17,644 nt of DNA. Source: Russula earlei (lineage: Eukaryota > Basidiomycota > Agaricomycetes > Russulales > Russulaceae). Shown here piece after piece: positions 7,919 through 17,233 of this stretch. The notes under the pieces were generated by a model. It had not been told where the DNA came from. It did no database searches and saw nothing but the letters and a program-made list of their open reading frames with translations. Location of the stretch: NCBI GenBank assembly GCA_025769875.1, contig JAGFNK010000955.1, positions 1 to 17,644 on the forward strand, written 5' to 3'. A program made the translations under genes and the position numbers. The number at the start of each line of letters is the position of its first letter. Position 1 is the stretch's first letter.

Positions 7919-9180
7919 TCACCTACCTTGCTGCCCAATGCCTTGCACTCTCTCCCCTACATCTATCCCCTGCACCACTAGTCTCCTTTATTCACCACAT
8001 TCTTCCCCCTTTGTCATTATGTTCTCGCCCCTGTGTGACCAACTCTCAAGCATTGTCCTCACCCCTGCCACATGTCTATGCACAGACCCAGATGACACAC
8101 ATGCATCATCATCATTGCCTCACCCAAGAGCTTGCTGCCCATAGTGTTGCCCCTACATCATTGCCACACCACCTTGCACCCTCAGACTTGCAGTAGGAAG
8201 AATAGGACTTGAGTGCAGATTGTCTTCTGATTCATCTTAGCTACAGTATTTAAGGCCCAATAGCTATGGTTTTGAATATGAGTCCTTCACAGCTCAGTGA
8301 ATTGAATCAGCAGTTCCAGCTTCCTTGTGTCCTTGTTATCATCTACATCTGCCCAAATAACACTTTGACTCCTTTAAGAACTTCCTTTTTTCCTTCAAGA
8401 ACACATGCACACACACATCCAGTCTCATGCCCATGCTTCCAACACATCAAGCTCATCACCTCCAAGACATCAAGCCTCACATCTTGACTCTTGCTTGCTC
8501 CCCTCTCAGTTTCTTCCCTGTCCATATCTGCACTTGGATCAAGTCACATGGACTCCATGTGCCATTGGTGGTGCAATACAATTACAATTGGGTTCAGCAC
8601 CTCTTCCCAGTTGTTGTTTTATTATTAGGTGTTAACTGTCAACATTTACAAGAAGGCAGCCCAAGCTGGTCTCACTCAGTTGCTATTTGAACAGCTGGTT
8701 GTGCTCAGCAACCATCCAATTCATCTACAAGTCCAGCATACACAAGTCCAAACTTTTTTTTTGGCCTCTGGCCAGATCCCCCCCTACCCAAGGTTTGGGA
8801 TTCCCATTCTGCCACCCCCTTGCAGTAAGCCAAAAATCTTGGGAGGGAGGCCCACAATACACCTCAATTCAATTGTTTGAGGTGCACATCTTACCCTGCA
8901 ATATGGTACTGGCTTTCTACCTGAAGACTTCAGTTATATTAATGCTCTTGATTTGTTTAAGTCTTATTTTGTGAATCATTTCATTGACTATCATACACAT
9001 GAACTCCTCCAGCCTCCTAACTAACTTTACAAACTTTATTAACCTTTCCAACTTTTTTGACTTTACATGGCACCTTGATGACACTGTTTTACTTAGCAAA
9101 CTTTTGACTTAGGAGTGACCATTATAAAGCCAAAAAGCCAAAAAAGTTTAAAAAAAAAAAGTGTCATTTTCCTGATGCAA
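7919..9180. other. Gene-poor CT-rich to AT-rich intergenic DNA
   Basis: The first 700 bp are strongly C/T-biased on the plus strand with short chance ORFs in several frames and no recognisable domain. ACAGTATTTAAG at 8243-8254 matches the retrotransposon TATA region (336-347) over 12 bases. A 26-codon open stretch at about 8925-9020 on the plus strand has a protein-like composition but meets stops on the downstream side. Homopolymer runs of T (8753-8761) and A (near 9150) occur. I see no supportable gene. Confidence 0.5.
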
Positions 9181-9194
9181 GTTAATGCTGTGTT

Positions 9195-9395
9195 GTTCAG
9201 AGTGATCCTAGACATTGCCAGGACAGTGGTGGACACTGCTAACACAATGCCAAGTAATGCCATGGTCATTTTGAGTGATGACATGCAATGTCAAGATAAT
9301 GCCATGTGGTTCAGAGTGATCCTAGACATTGCCAGGACAGTGGTGGACACTGCTAACATAATGCCAAGTAATGCCATGGGCATTCTGGGTGATCC
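9195..9395 (+). repeat. Tandem duplication, 114-bp period, two copies
   Basis: Starting at GTTCAGAGTGATCCTAGACA, copy one (9195-9282) is repeated at 9309-9396 with about five mismatches over 88 bases. The period of 114 is a multiple of three, so a 38-codon repeat is read through in one frame (plus strand, 9115-9405). The reading frame has no recognised domain and the surrounding DNA looks non-coding, so I treat this as a DNA repeat. Confidence 0.85.
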
Positions 9396-9660
9396 TACAG
9401 GCTGAAACGATGCCTGCCACCACTGCAAGCTGTCAGAAGCACACCACCCAAGGTGCATCCACTAATGCTCCACAATCAGAGCATTGCCTCTTGCACATAA
9501 ACTAGCAGTTATGATTGAGTCTAATTAAGTATATACATTTAGCGATTTAGATACGGTACATGCATTGTGTAGTGGCAATGTGCACACCTTCCCCCTTTGG
9601 GGCACCTGGCCCTGACATTGTGCACATAAATATAGTACTTCTCCCGTGTGCACGTAGACC

Positions 9661-9684
9661 TCAGTTACTTCCCAGTAAACTGAG
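9661..9684. repeat. Short imperfect palindrome, copy 1
   Basis: CAGTTACTTCCCAGTAAACTG can fold into a stem (CTCAGTT-ACT against AGT-AAACTGAG, one bulged A) with a 3-4 base loop. The same 23-mer recurs at 9770-9792, 108 bp away. Confidence 0.75.
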
Positions 9685-9769
9685 GTATGTAGTCACAGTT
9701 GCACTATTTACCCCACTGTTCGCTCACACCTGGATAACTTGTACTGTCTAGGTAAACATACCTGTTATA

Positions 9770-9792
9770 CAGTTACTTCCCAGTAAACTGAG
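9770..9792. repeat. Short imperfect palindrome, copy 2
   Basis: Exact copy of 9662-9684, same orientation. The DNA between the two copies is not repeated. Confidence 0.75.
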
Positions 9793-9812
9793 CTTGTAGT
9801 GTCTAGTACCTC

Positions 9813-9828
9813 ACGTGCGCGCGCACGT
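9813..9828. repeat. 16-bp perfect palindrome, alternating purine-pyrimidine
   Basis: ACGTGCGCGCGCACGT is self-complementary and strictly alternates purine and pyrimidine. With the preceding C it contains the E-box CACGTG at 9812-9817. It marks the step from AT-rich DNA on the left to the GC-rich block on the right. Confidence 0.8.
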
Positions 9829-10640
9829 TAGCACTCGTTGGAACGGCTTCATTACAAATCTTAACCCATGAGTTTACCACACAAGCACGATAAGGTGTAT
9901 GTTGGCTTGTAAGTGTGCCGATGCTGCGATGGTGTAAGCTGCGTTCGCCGAGGGGACTGAGTAGACGACAGGTGAGGGAAGAGAGTAAAATGGGGTTGCC
10001 TGTGACTTGATTGTACTTGATTGTTTCGTGCGGCGTGGTGACGGCGTAACAGACTTCTAGGCGTAAGGTGTAAGTGGCGAGTGGGGCACGGCATGCAGTG
10101 TGCGGAAGATGTAAGGGGTGACTTGATTTTGAAGCGGCGAGAGCCGATGTCGTCGGAACACGAGACGCGAGGCGTAATCGAAACAAGGTATGAGAAGGAG
10201 CGAGAGTGAAAACGAGACGAGTCACATGAAATTGAGAATGGTCAGAGGGGCAGGAGTGGGACTGAACTGCGTGACCGACTTAAAGGGGAGCACGATACGA
10301 GTTAGGGAGCTCGGTGGCTCGGGGTAAATTCCACTTTTCATTTTGGGGTTGTGTCGGGCGAGGCGCTGGGGCGATGCGAGAGGAGGGAGTGTGAGAGTGT
10401 GTGAGAGAGAGATCGAGTGTGTGTGTGTCGACGTGTGTGGCCATGCGCTGTGGGACACCGATCCGAGTCGGGGCCATCTTGGCTTTATTTGAACGATGCT
10501 GGTGGAAAAAGGTGTCAATGGTTCTGTGATGCTGGTGTTGGACAAAACTAATATTTTAGTGGCTGACGATGCTGAGGAAAGACTGAGGCTGCAACGGTGG
10601 CCACTGGCGAGACTAGGCTGGTGATACTGAGACAATGGGG
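9829..10640. other. GC-rich region without a supported gene
   Basis: Two minus-strand ORFs of about 140 codons (10225-9803 and 10650-10222) fill this stretch. Their translations are Ser/Thr/His/Pro-rich with no domain I recognise, and their frames cross a GT/GA microsatellite. I regard them as chance ORFs in stop-poor DNA. Confidence 0.5.
10388..10440. repeat. GT/GA microsatellite
   Basis: Simple run of GTGTGAGAG and GTGTGTGTGT units, interrupted by a few substitutions. Confidence 0.8.
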
Positions 10641-10664
10641 GTGATGGCAACTGGGGTTACAATG

Positions 10665-11437
10665 GTAAGCGGGCGAATAGCCGCGCGCCGCGAAATAGCT
10701 TTTCACCTCGTTGTCGACCTGAAGGATCATCTTGCGCTCGGAGAGGCGGTCCTGCACCTCTTTCAGGCGCAGGTCAACGATGTGCAAGATATTCTTTTGA
10801 GAAAGCGTGCGCTGAGACCACGTACATACGTTCGTCAGCAACAGCATCCCACATCGAGCCACGACAGATGCCACTCACGAAGATGATGATCTCGTCGACG
10901 CGGTTGATGAACTCGGGCGGGAAGTGGGCTTGAATGGCAGCTGCCTTGTTTGGGGCCGCACGGGCCCTTTGCCCATGTCGTTCAGACAGGCTGCGCCGAG
11001 GTTGCTTGTCATCACGATCACGGTGTTGCAGAAGTCGACGACCCGACCTGGCCATCGGTGAGACGACCGTCGTCTAGAACCTGGAGGAACAGCGTGACGC
11101 ATTCGCGCGACGCCATCTCGATCTCGTCGATGAGAAAGATGCAGTACGGTTTGCGGCGGACGTATTCCGTCAACTGTCCGCCAGAGTCGTGCTCGACATA
11201 GCCAGGGGGGCGCGCCGATGAGTCGTGAGAGAGTGTGTTTCTCCGAGTATTCCGAGCCATCGATGCGGATCACGGCATCCGGGGAATTGAAGAGGAGTGT
11301 TGCGAGCTGCGACGGTCGTGAATGAGAAGATTTTCGGGGGCAATGGAAGGCACCTTGATTAGCGGATTGAGAATGTGATCCCGCGCGACGTACGAGTCGT
11401 GCATCGGCTTTTGTGAATTCTGGGCTTCACGCAGAGC
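10665..11437 (-). pseudogene. HSP104: HSP104/ClpB disaggregase, internally deleted pseudogene
   Basis: Intact HSP104 is a hexameric AAA+ disaggregase of about 900 residues that threads aggregated proteins through its pore. Read on the minus strand, 11437-11330 matches the N-domain (REAQN...MHDSYVARDHIL). At 11329-11307 it jumps to the second nucleotide-binding domain: [37 protein letters not shown], Walker B (FLIDEIE, 11143-11117), [12 protein letters not shown], sensor-1 region (VIVMTSNLG) and the arginine-finger motif (FPPEFINRVDE). The C-terminal helices (LSQKNILHIVDLRLKEVQDRL) follow, ending after GYSPAY at 10665. About 500 codons, including all of NBD1 and the NBD2 Walker A, are missing. 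Frameshifts: an extra C in the run at 11205-11210, a lost base near 11048, and one near 10946-10962. An intron is retained (10812-10878). The N-domain match may extend weakly to about 11600. It cannot encode a working chaperone. Confidence 0.9.
10812..10878 (-). other. Retained spliceosomal intron in the HSP104 pseudogene
   Basis: 67 nt on the minus strand, GTGAGT...TTGCTGAC...TCAG, with a branch-like CTGAC near its 3' end. Removing it joins ...EIIIF to RTLSQKNIL in phase 0, exactly the continuous HSP104 sequence. The copy therefore arose from genomic DNA, not from a spliced mRNA. Confidence 0.85.
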
Positions 11438-12300
11438 AAAGTGGCCCAGAGTTTCATGCACCATCTGGTGCAAAACGTATGTAACCTGTCGGGACCAAAA
11501 ATTCGACGAGAACCGCGATGACGGTCTTAGCGCTCTCCAGGCTCTTCAAGAATACCGGTGTCATATCAATTTTGGCCAACAATGCATGCTGGTGTGAAAG
11601 TGAGAGACCTTGTGAAGAACACCTTGTCATCGGCTTCAGGGTCACGCGGAACTCGCAGGCGAAGTGGAAACCAAGATGTAGTGGCTGTTGTCCTGGTGGA
11701 AGGCTGAGGGGGCGGGGGCGGGGCGGGGGCGGGGGCAGTGGTGACAGCGGGAAAGAAGGCGAATGGGTGAGACAGTGGGGAGGAGCTCCTGCAGCTCTGG
11801 ATGATGCATAGCCTCAACTCTGTGGCGCAACGTGCTACCGCACGAGCTCTGCAAAGCTGGGAACGACCGGTGCTCCCTCCGCTCTAGTACTGGCAGGGCG
11901 GTGTGGGTGCGGCGGACCCATGCAGGATGGCACCTGGGTATACTCCTCGAAAGGTAACCCCGGTGGGGAACACCTGCATGGCGTTGACGGAAGCAGATGA
12001 ATCGTTCGCGCTGACGACGAACGCATCGTGTACGGATGGCTTCCTGCCCAGCGGCACAGATGTCGTCGTGGGCCCTTGCTGCGCGAGCGGAACCACTGCA
12101 TAACTTTGCGCACCTTACTCGTGCTCTGCTCGCAGGTATTGTATGCCCAATGGTGTCGGGGGCGCGTGGCACCTTGTCGCCGAGCGCGACCTGCTCGTCA
12201 GATGGACGTGACCGGCGGTCTGACGGTTCGCGTGAAGATTCATTTTTGCGAGATGGCGTCTCTGGATCGCGCGCTGAGCTGTGACCAGGGCGGGCTTTGA
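11438..12300 (-). other. GC-rich block, possible relic of a second host gene
   Basis: Several overlapping minus-strand ORFs (for example 12172-11642, 12113-11835, 11817-11566) cover the stretch, none with a complete domain. The short minus-strand segment KVMQWFRSRSKG near 12110-12070 looks like conserved protein and reminds me of linker sequence in fungal Ser/Thr kinases; this is memory only. The flanking translation is low-complexity Ser/Pro-rich and frame-broken. I cannot assign a function, and a coding gene here is not supported. Confidence 0.3.
11708..11735 (+). other. G-quadruplex-type G-run cluster
   Basis: Five runs of 4-5 G separated by single C bases on the plus strand. On the minus strand it would read as a Pro/Ala-rich segment. 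The spacing fits a very stable intramolecular G-quadruplex consensus. Confidence 0.75.
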
Positions 12301-13144
12301 TGGCGCATCAGGGAAAACTACATCTGTATCTGTGAAATATCTCTAAATATCAGTATATACTGGTATATAGGAGAATACCTTGATTATTGGTAATTATCTG
12401 AATTCGAAGTGTCGTCATTTGCGTATGTATATTTATTGATAAATATCAACATTATCAGCAAATTGTCCCTACAATATATCGCAGTAGTAGAGACCGTAGG
12501 ACACCGGGGCTAGGGCAGAGGACAGGACAGGACAGGAGGGGACGATTCGCGGTGCAACGCGGCCGCGAAAACAAATTTTTCACCGCTTAGCAACTGAACT
12601 TCGGTAAGGGGAAGGGAAAAGATTTTGGGGCTGGAAAGGAGAGGGGAGAGAGGGAGGAGAGGAGATGGCCCCTTTTTGGCGTGCAAATGGCCGCGTACAT
12701 GCGCTGCGTTGACCCGCCGCTCACAGCCCCTTTTGGCATGTATAAATTGGAGCAGAGGGGAAGAAGTGAGAGGAACGCTGCGCGCTCGGGAACTGGCATG
12801 TATAGGAGCTGGAGAGGAAAAGAAACAATCAAAAACCGTATAGAAATGAAAACGAAAAAACGCACGCGGTGGTGTTTTCCGCCGGTGCGTGTTAGGTTTC
12901 GTTTTCACGCACTCTCTCTCATCCTCTCCTTCCCACTACACAGTTCCTTGTTGGGCTTCAAGGCGATGTGCTTATGGCCATGACGGCGGCGCTCTTCCAC
13001 CCACTGGCACCCATTCCCCTGCAGTGGCGACTATGACGACTCGGCCGTGGATATAACGATCTCACGATGGCCACATCTTGGAAAAGCCAGGAAAAAGGAG
13101 GCTCACACAGGTGTGGTGCCAAACGAAACCCACCATCGCGAGTG
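12301..13144. other. Intergenic DNA: AT-rich segment, then low-complexity purine tracts
   Basis: 12320-12480 is AT-rich with runs of TATA-like words. Three GGACA units sit at 12520-12534, and a purine-rich tract at 12603-12665. GCATGTATA occurs twice (12736 and 12797), the first as a TATAAA-like box. ORFs on both strands are short and mutually overlapping, with no recognised domain. I see no gene. Confidence 0.5.
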
Positions 13145-13253
13145 TTGACGGCTGCGTCATCACCGCGGTCCCGGCCGTGCTGTTGCTGTGAGAAGAGGTC
13201 AAAAAGAGCAAGTGAAAAATAAAAATAAATAAAAACGCGCACCGAGTTCGTGG
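13145..13253 (+). repeat. Diverged direct repeat, copy A
   Basis: Begins TTGACGGCTGCGTCATCACC and ends GCGCACCGAGTTCGTGG. It matches copy B (13312-13406) over its first 47 bases with five substitutions and over its last 17 bases with three, with an A-rich middle that differs in length. Most substitutions are transitions at CpG. Confidence 0.75.
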
Positions 13254-13311
13254 TTTCACAGAAGCGTTCTCGTGGCCATTTTGGTCATGTCTGGCGTTGA
13301 CCCCATGGGTC

Positions 13312-13406
13312 TTGACGGCTGCATCATCACCGTGGTCCTGGCCGTGCTATTGCCGTGAACAAAGTGTGTCAAATGAAAGAAATAAAAAAGCGCACTGGGT
13401 TTGTGG
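13312..13406 (+). repeat. Diverged direct repeat, copy B
   Basis: Second copy, 167 bp downstream of copy A and 14 bp shorter because of a shorter A-rich middle. No ORF spans both copies. Confidence 0.75.
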
Positions 13407-13652
13407 ACACGGAATCAATTTCATGGGCATTGGGTATTCTTGTGGTCTTGGCCTGGAGTCACCACGTGTCACTACAGTGACACAGGAGGAAAGGGGATTT
13501 GGGGGAAGCAGGTAGAAGAAGAGCTTTCAGGGGCTTGGGGCTTGCTTGGAAGAAGGGAAGGAGAGGGAGAGAGGATGAGAGAGAGGGCGCGAAAACGAAC
13601 ACACCATACACGACGGACAGGAATGGATAAGTCCAGTCCACTAAAACTCAAC

Positions 13653-13689
13653 TCAGTGGTCAATAAAGGTGAAATATATTGACCACTGA
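13653..13689. repeat. Perfect 13-bp inverted repeat with 11-base loop
   Basis: TCAGTGGTCAATA at 13653-13665 and its exact complement at 13677-13689. It lies at the start of an AT-rich stretch just after a purine-rich tract (13540-13590). It could be a transcript-end hairpin, a miniature transposon end or chance. Confidence 0.7.
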
Positions 13690-14599
13690 ATTGACTCAGC
13701 TCAGATTACAAATTATTTTAAAACAATTGATTGATTTGTTGCCCTCTCCTCATGCATCGCATTATTGTAAATATGTCAACCCAAACAATTAGAACTTAGT
13801 CAAATGCTTAAGAGAGGGCAGCTCAGTGCCCAAGTTATGTAACCTAAGATGCAACATGAGTCACCCCGAATCACCAGGGGGATCATATACACTTAATTTG
13901 CCCGATCAATTTAGCCTTAGCAGACTCGGATAAACTTAACACAATGGCGTATGTTAATACATGGATTTATATTGAATAAATCGAGACATAAAGTGCATCC
14001 ACAAATATGACACCAAATTTTAAATAGGAACGGTCTACTCATTACATGGCGATAATCGGCCGATGGGGATCAATTGCACCCGATGGGGATCAATCGCCTC
14101 GATGACAGAGACCGACCACACAGATTAAACTCAACGTGAAGATCTGGGCTTTACATTTTGTTACAATTTTACTCGAGCCAAATAATATAGTTAGCATTCT
14201 TATAATTGAATCTTGTTTGTATTTTCCCACTAAGAACCAAGTCTGTGTTGAAGGCAGTGGGCGGCGGCTTGCTGAGTTCACGAAAACACACACAAAAGAA
14301 GGGACAAAACAGGTCTCTTGTTCCAAGGCGTAACTAGAGTTTCTACATATGAGACACGATCTATGAGAGAGGGGGATATTGGGGGATTGGGGAGACAGAA
14401 AGACGCGAGTTGGGAGTGCGATACATGGATGTGGAACAAGACGAGCCAGAGCGATGAGCTGCGATGAAAGAGGGTCGAGAGCTGGCTGGGCAGTGGAGGT
14501 GGAACCGGTACGCGATGAAAGAGAGTTGAGAGCAATGACGTAGGGCTGGAATGGGATGCCGCCTTACAGCGGGACACTGTGTGACGACGTACTAAAGAA
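13690..14599. other. AT-rich intergenic DNA between repeats and the kinase gene
   Basis: 13700-14040 is AT-rich with a 9-bp inverted repeat (TGCCCTCTC at 13740, GAGAGGGCA at 13812). 14120-14560 has only short chance ORFs. CGATGAAAGAG occurs twice (14463 and 14513). Beyond the dispersed repeat at 14048, nothing gene-like is seen. The 3' untranslated region of the kinase gene must end somewhere here, on the minus strand. Confidence 0.5.
14048..14140 (+). repeat. Dispersed repeat flanking the kinase gene, left copy
   Basis: GGCGATAATCGGCCGATGGG and the following GATCAAT match 17234-17260 over 27 bases with two differences, both CpG transitions. The core CGATGGGGATCAAT is duplicated inside this copy (14081-14094). 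CGATGACAGAGA and a CACACAGATTAAA segment also have counterparts in the right copy. Confidence 0.7.
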
Positions 14600-16966
14600 T
14601 TACCTTGGACATGGAAAGCTTTGCGAGACAGCCGACAAGCTATACCTGGAAAGTGAAGATCCTTTTGGTGGATATCGTCCTCTACGCTTTTTGTTGAATG
14701 ATAGACCCTTTTTTTTTTCTACAGGACTATCATCATCTTTAGCCTTGCGCTTGCGGCAGCCCCTGCTGAACGTTGGATCATGACCAACGATGTTCTTTGA
14801 TAGGCTGCCGTCATCGTCGGACCAATTTTTGGATTCCAGGTTCCATGTTATGAGATTCAAGACCCATTCAGAAGAACAAAGCTTCTCATGAGCGTCCTTG
14901 ACCTCCGTCCGGACATTCCTCTCCGCTTGAGGTTCGGGCATAATTGATTTTGGGTTAATATCATCATAGAAGGTTTTAAGAAGGGTGCGCAACTCTTCAA
15001 TGATCTGGCGGCATGGTTCTGGGACAAAACCAAACGTATCCGGGTGAAGCATTAGTTTGTGTAGGAAAGATAGCTTTCCGTCACCGCCCCGGATAACACC
15101 ATCTTCATCCACGTCTCTGTATCCATCAAATACGCGTTGCATATCTTGTGATTGGCCCTCGATCGCAGAATGTTGGCATTTCATGACAATATAAATAAGA
15201 ACCCAGTAAAAGGATTCAATATCATCTGAAATTTGATGAGATCGAGCGTGAGGGTGTAATAAAAGTCCTGTTGATATGAACTGCCATGTACCCTGAACAC
15301 GAAGTCAATTCGCCGCGCATAGGGGATAAACAGATCATACCGTGCGGGAGTGTTGTCTCTGCTGGGTCACATCCACCCTCTTGGACATGTCCCAGTCGAT
15401 CAATAAACCTGATCGATCTGGGGCGATCAGAATGTTTCCTGCGCTCACATCCCGATGTAAAATTTTTGCTTTGTCGTATGCGTCCGTATGAGCTGTTCCA
15501 AATTGTCAAACAACAAACTTAAACGTAACGCCAATCCTCACCGATCATAGCATCCCGAATGACCTGGCATAGCTCCCGAGTCGATCCGAACGTACTCAGC
15601 GGCTGTCCGAGCGTGTTCAAGACAAGTCGGTAGTGGACATATCGTTTGACGCGTGGTGTACCGGGACACCAAATACGTTTGCGTTCGCCATCTTTCACAT
15701 AGTCTTGCGTCCTTGTGCATTGTACGTTGAGTGAATGCTCCGGTGTCGACAGCACGTCGCCAGCTGGACCCAACTCTGGAATGAAACGCACTTTTGCTTC
15801 TAGTAAATCGCGATAAATATCCCCTTCTTTCTCAATACCTGGGAAATCGGTACGCCAGTAATCTTTGAGGTAAACCAGTTTATTCTGTTCGACGTCATGG
15901 CACACAAATCCAAATGTCGACCGACCAAAAAGGGTTTTCGTCTCCCATATTGGTTTCCATATGATATAGGGCTTCGGCTGTCCGTCCGTGGCATGATCGT
16001 CATTGACGAGAATCTGGCGAAGGTCTTCAACTTCAATTTTCTTGACGTCCATGTATACTGCCAGCGTGGACTGTGCATCACCAACCCCCTTATCGTTCTT
16101 CGAGACCGAGGTGACAGTGGTGTCGTATCCACGCTGGGCAAAAGTGAGAGAGTTGAGCCTCCAGATGAATTCGGAAAGGGTGTTGGGATTTTTGGTCCAA
16201 TCGAATATCTCGGTATAGATTGCACCACTGCGATCCCATCGCAGTAGTCGCCCTTCTGCCTTTCCAAAGAGGATGATCGAGTAAGAGAAGACCCGAAACT
16301 GTGAACGATGGATAGAAGTGGCATAATGTGTGAGTTGACCACACACACGATATGCGCGCTCAGTCCACCTAATGTGACACTCGACCCCAGCCTCTCGCCT
16401 CATATGTGTAAGGTTGCGAAAAATGTCCTCTTTTCCCTTTTTGTTTTCGATCCACACATCGACTGCTCTCCAGTCAAGTGAGGTCAGCCGCTCGTTTTCC
16501 TGATGACCTTCCCTTTTCCGATAGATAACGATGTCTGGTCTCCCTAGGATTGCCTTATCTTGCTTGGCAGTGGTGTTGACGAATGTGAGATTATCAGCGA
16601 GGCCGGACGTTTTGATTGCCTGTATCTGTCATGTACGTGAGCGTGGATCCCCCCTTGAATGTGGGGACTGACAAAGTGATCCTCATTGTGTGAGATGGAG
16701 CGCTTGTCGAAGCTGATGATGCGCTCCGTCTTTCGAGCTTGGCTTGCTTCTGGCACGAATTCCGAGAGGAATTCGGCTATTGGCATAGGCCCGACAAATT
16801 TGTCACATACGTCCCAGGTCATGTCCTTATATCTCTCTGAAGCTAGCTTTTGAGGTGTGGATGTGTGTGTGTGACTTCCTGATAGGTCGTATTTTAGAGG
16901 TGAAAAGGTTATAGTTAGACTACTTTGCTCGGTTTGAGGCGGCGTGCTGGGACGGATGACGGCCAT
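14600..16966 (-). CDS. FunK1-type fungal protein kinase, four exons, apparently intact
   Basis: Exons on the minus strand are 16966-16673, 16619-15542, 15492-15341 and 15292-14600. Together they give 2,217 nt and 738 residues with no frame break. FunK1 kinases are a basidiomycete-expanded, eukaryotic-type Ser/Thr kinase family; their substrates are largely unknown. The N-terminal region carries the family segment WDVCDKFVGPMPIAEFLSEF. The kinase core has a Gly loop (GRSTFGF, about 330-335), a Lys in VYLKDYW (K350), HRDVSAGN (H470-N477), DWD in place of DFG (490-492, normal for the family) and RTGTWQF (507-513) followed by DDIESFYWVL. The C-terminus has two basic clusters (RKRK 688-691, KKRRGR 709-714) that could direct nuclear import. 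The start at 16966 is in good context (ACAACATGG). It stands alone; the nearest other gene, also minus-strand, ends about 430 bp upstream. Confidence 0.9.
15293..15340 (-). other. FunK1 intron 3
   Basis: 48 nt, GTATGA...TTGAC...TCAG, phase 0. It joins QHSRT to GTWQF, restoring the family RTGTWQF signature. Confidence 0.9.
15493..15541 (-). other. FunK1 intron 2
   Basis: 49 nt, GTGAGG...TTTGAC...ACAG, phase 1. It removes an in-frame TAA and joins RDAMI to AHTDAYDKAKILHRD. Confidence 0.85.
16620..16672 (-). other. FunK1 intron 1
   Basis: 53 nt, GTCAGT...ACAG, phase 0. Removing it joins NEDHF to AIKTSGL and bypasses the out-of-family reading into the intron. Confidence 0.8.
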
Positions 16967-17233
16967 GTTGTGAGATGAGACAAAGAAAAGGTGAGAATCA
17001 CCTACTGCAATCAGTACGTGGTCCCGCAGTCAATGATTCTCTCTTAACTCTAATCTTAAAACAGGTTGTGTGCGGCAGCAATTACATGTACCATATGAAC
17101 GATCACTTCGACGTACATACTCGAGCGAAACCAGGGTGGTTCAGGGTGCGCGAGCTCGCTCGCTTAAGTATCTGCCTACTACACGGCCACGGCCAGTGAA
17201 ACCCGGAGAACCGCGGGCCGTAAGTGCCTTATC
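16967..17233. other. Region upstream of the FunK1 start
   Basis: About 270 bp between the kinase start codon and the right dispersed repeat. It should hold the kinase promoter and 5' leader. I see no clear TATA box at a fitting distance; CT-rich stretches on the minus strand just before the ATG are typical of basidiomycete leaders. Confidence 0.4.

Noticed and set aside
8266..8974. Several plus-strand ORFs of 73-95 codons
   Set aside because: Biased by CT-rich composition, in three frames at once, no domain; no start context or intron that extends them.
9195..9396. CRISPR-like repeat array
   Set aside because: Only two units, long and adjacent, without short regular repeats and unique spacers; the host is a fungus.
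9803..10650. Two adjacent minus-strand ORFs of 140 and 142 codons with a 4-bp overlap
   Set aside because: The overlap looks operon-like, but this is a fungal genome. The translations are low-complexity, lack domains and run through a GT/GA microsatellite; GC-rich DNA gives such ORFs by chance.
10665..11437. Active two-exon HSP104-like gene made by splicing around the breaks
   Set aside because: Only one break has valid splice ends. The other three are single-base shifts in the middle of conserved motifs, and a motor lacking NBD1 and Walker A of NBD2 could not work.
11642..12172. 176-codon minus-strand ORF
   Set aside because: Arg/Ala/Pro/Ser-rich translation with no recognisable domain. 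Short conserved-looking words occur in different frames, which fits a decayed relic rather than an active gene.
12510..12983. Overlapping ORFs of 70-132 codons on both strands
   Set aside because: They lie in purine-rich low-complexity sequence and overlap each other on opposite strands; none shows a domain or splice structure.
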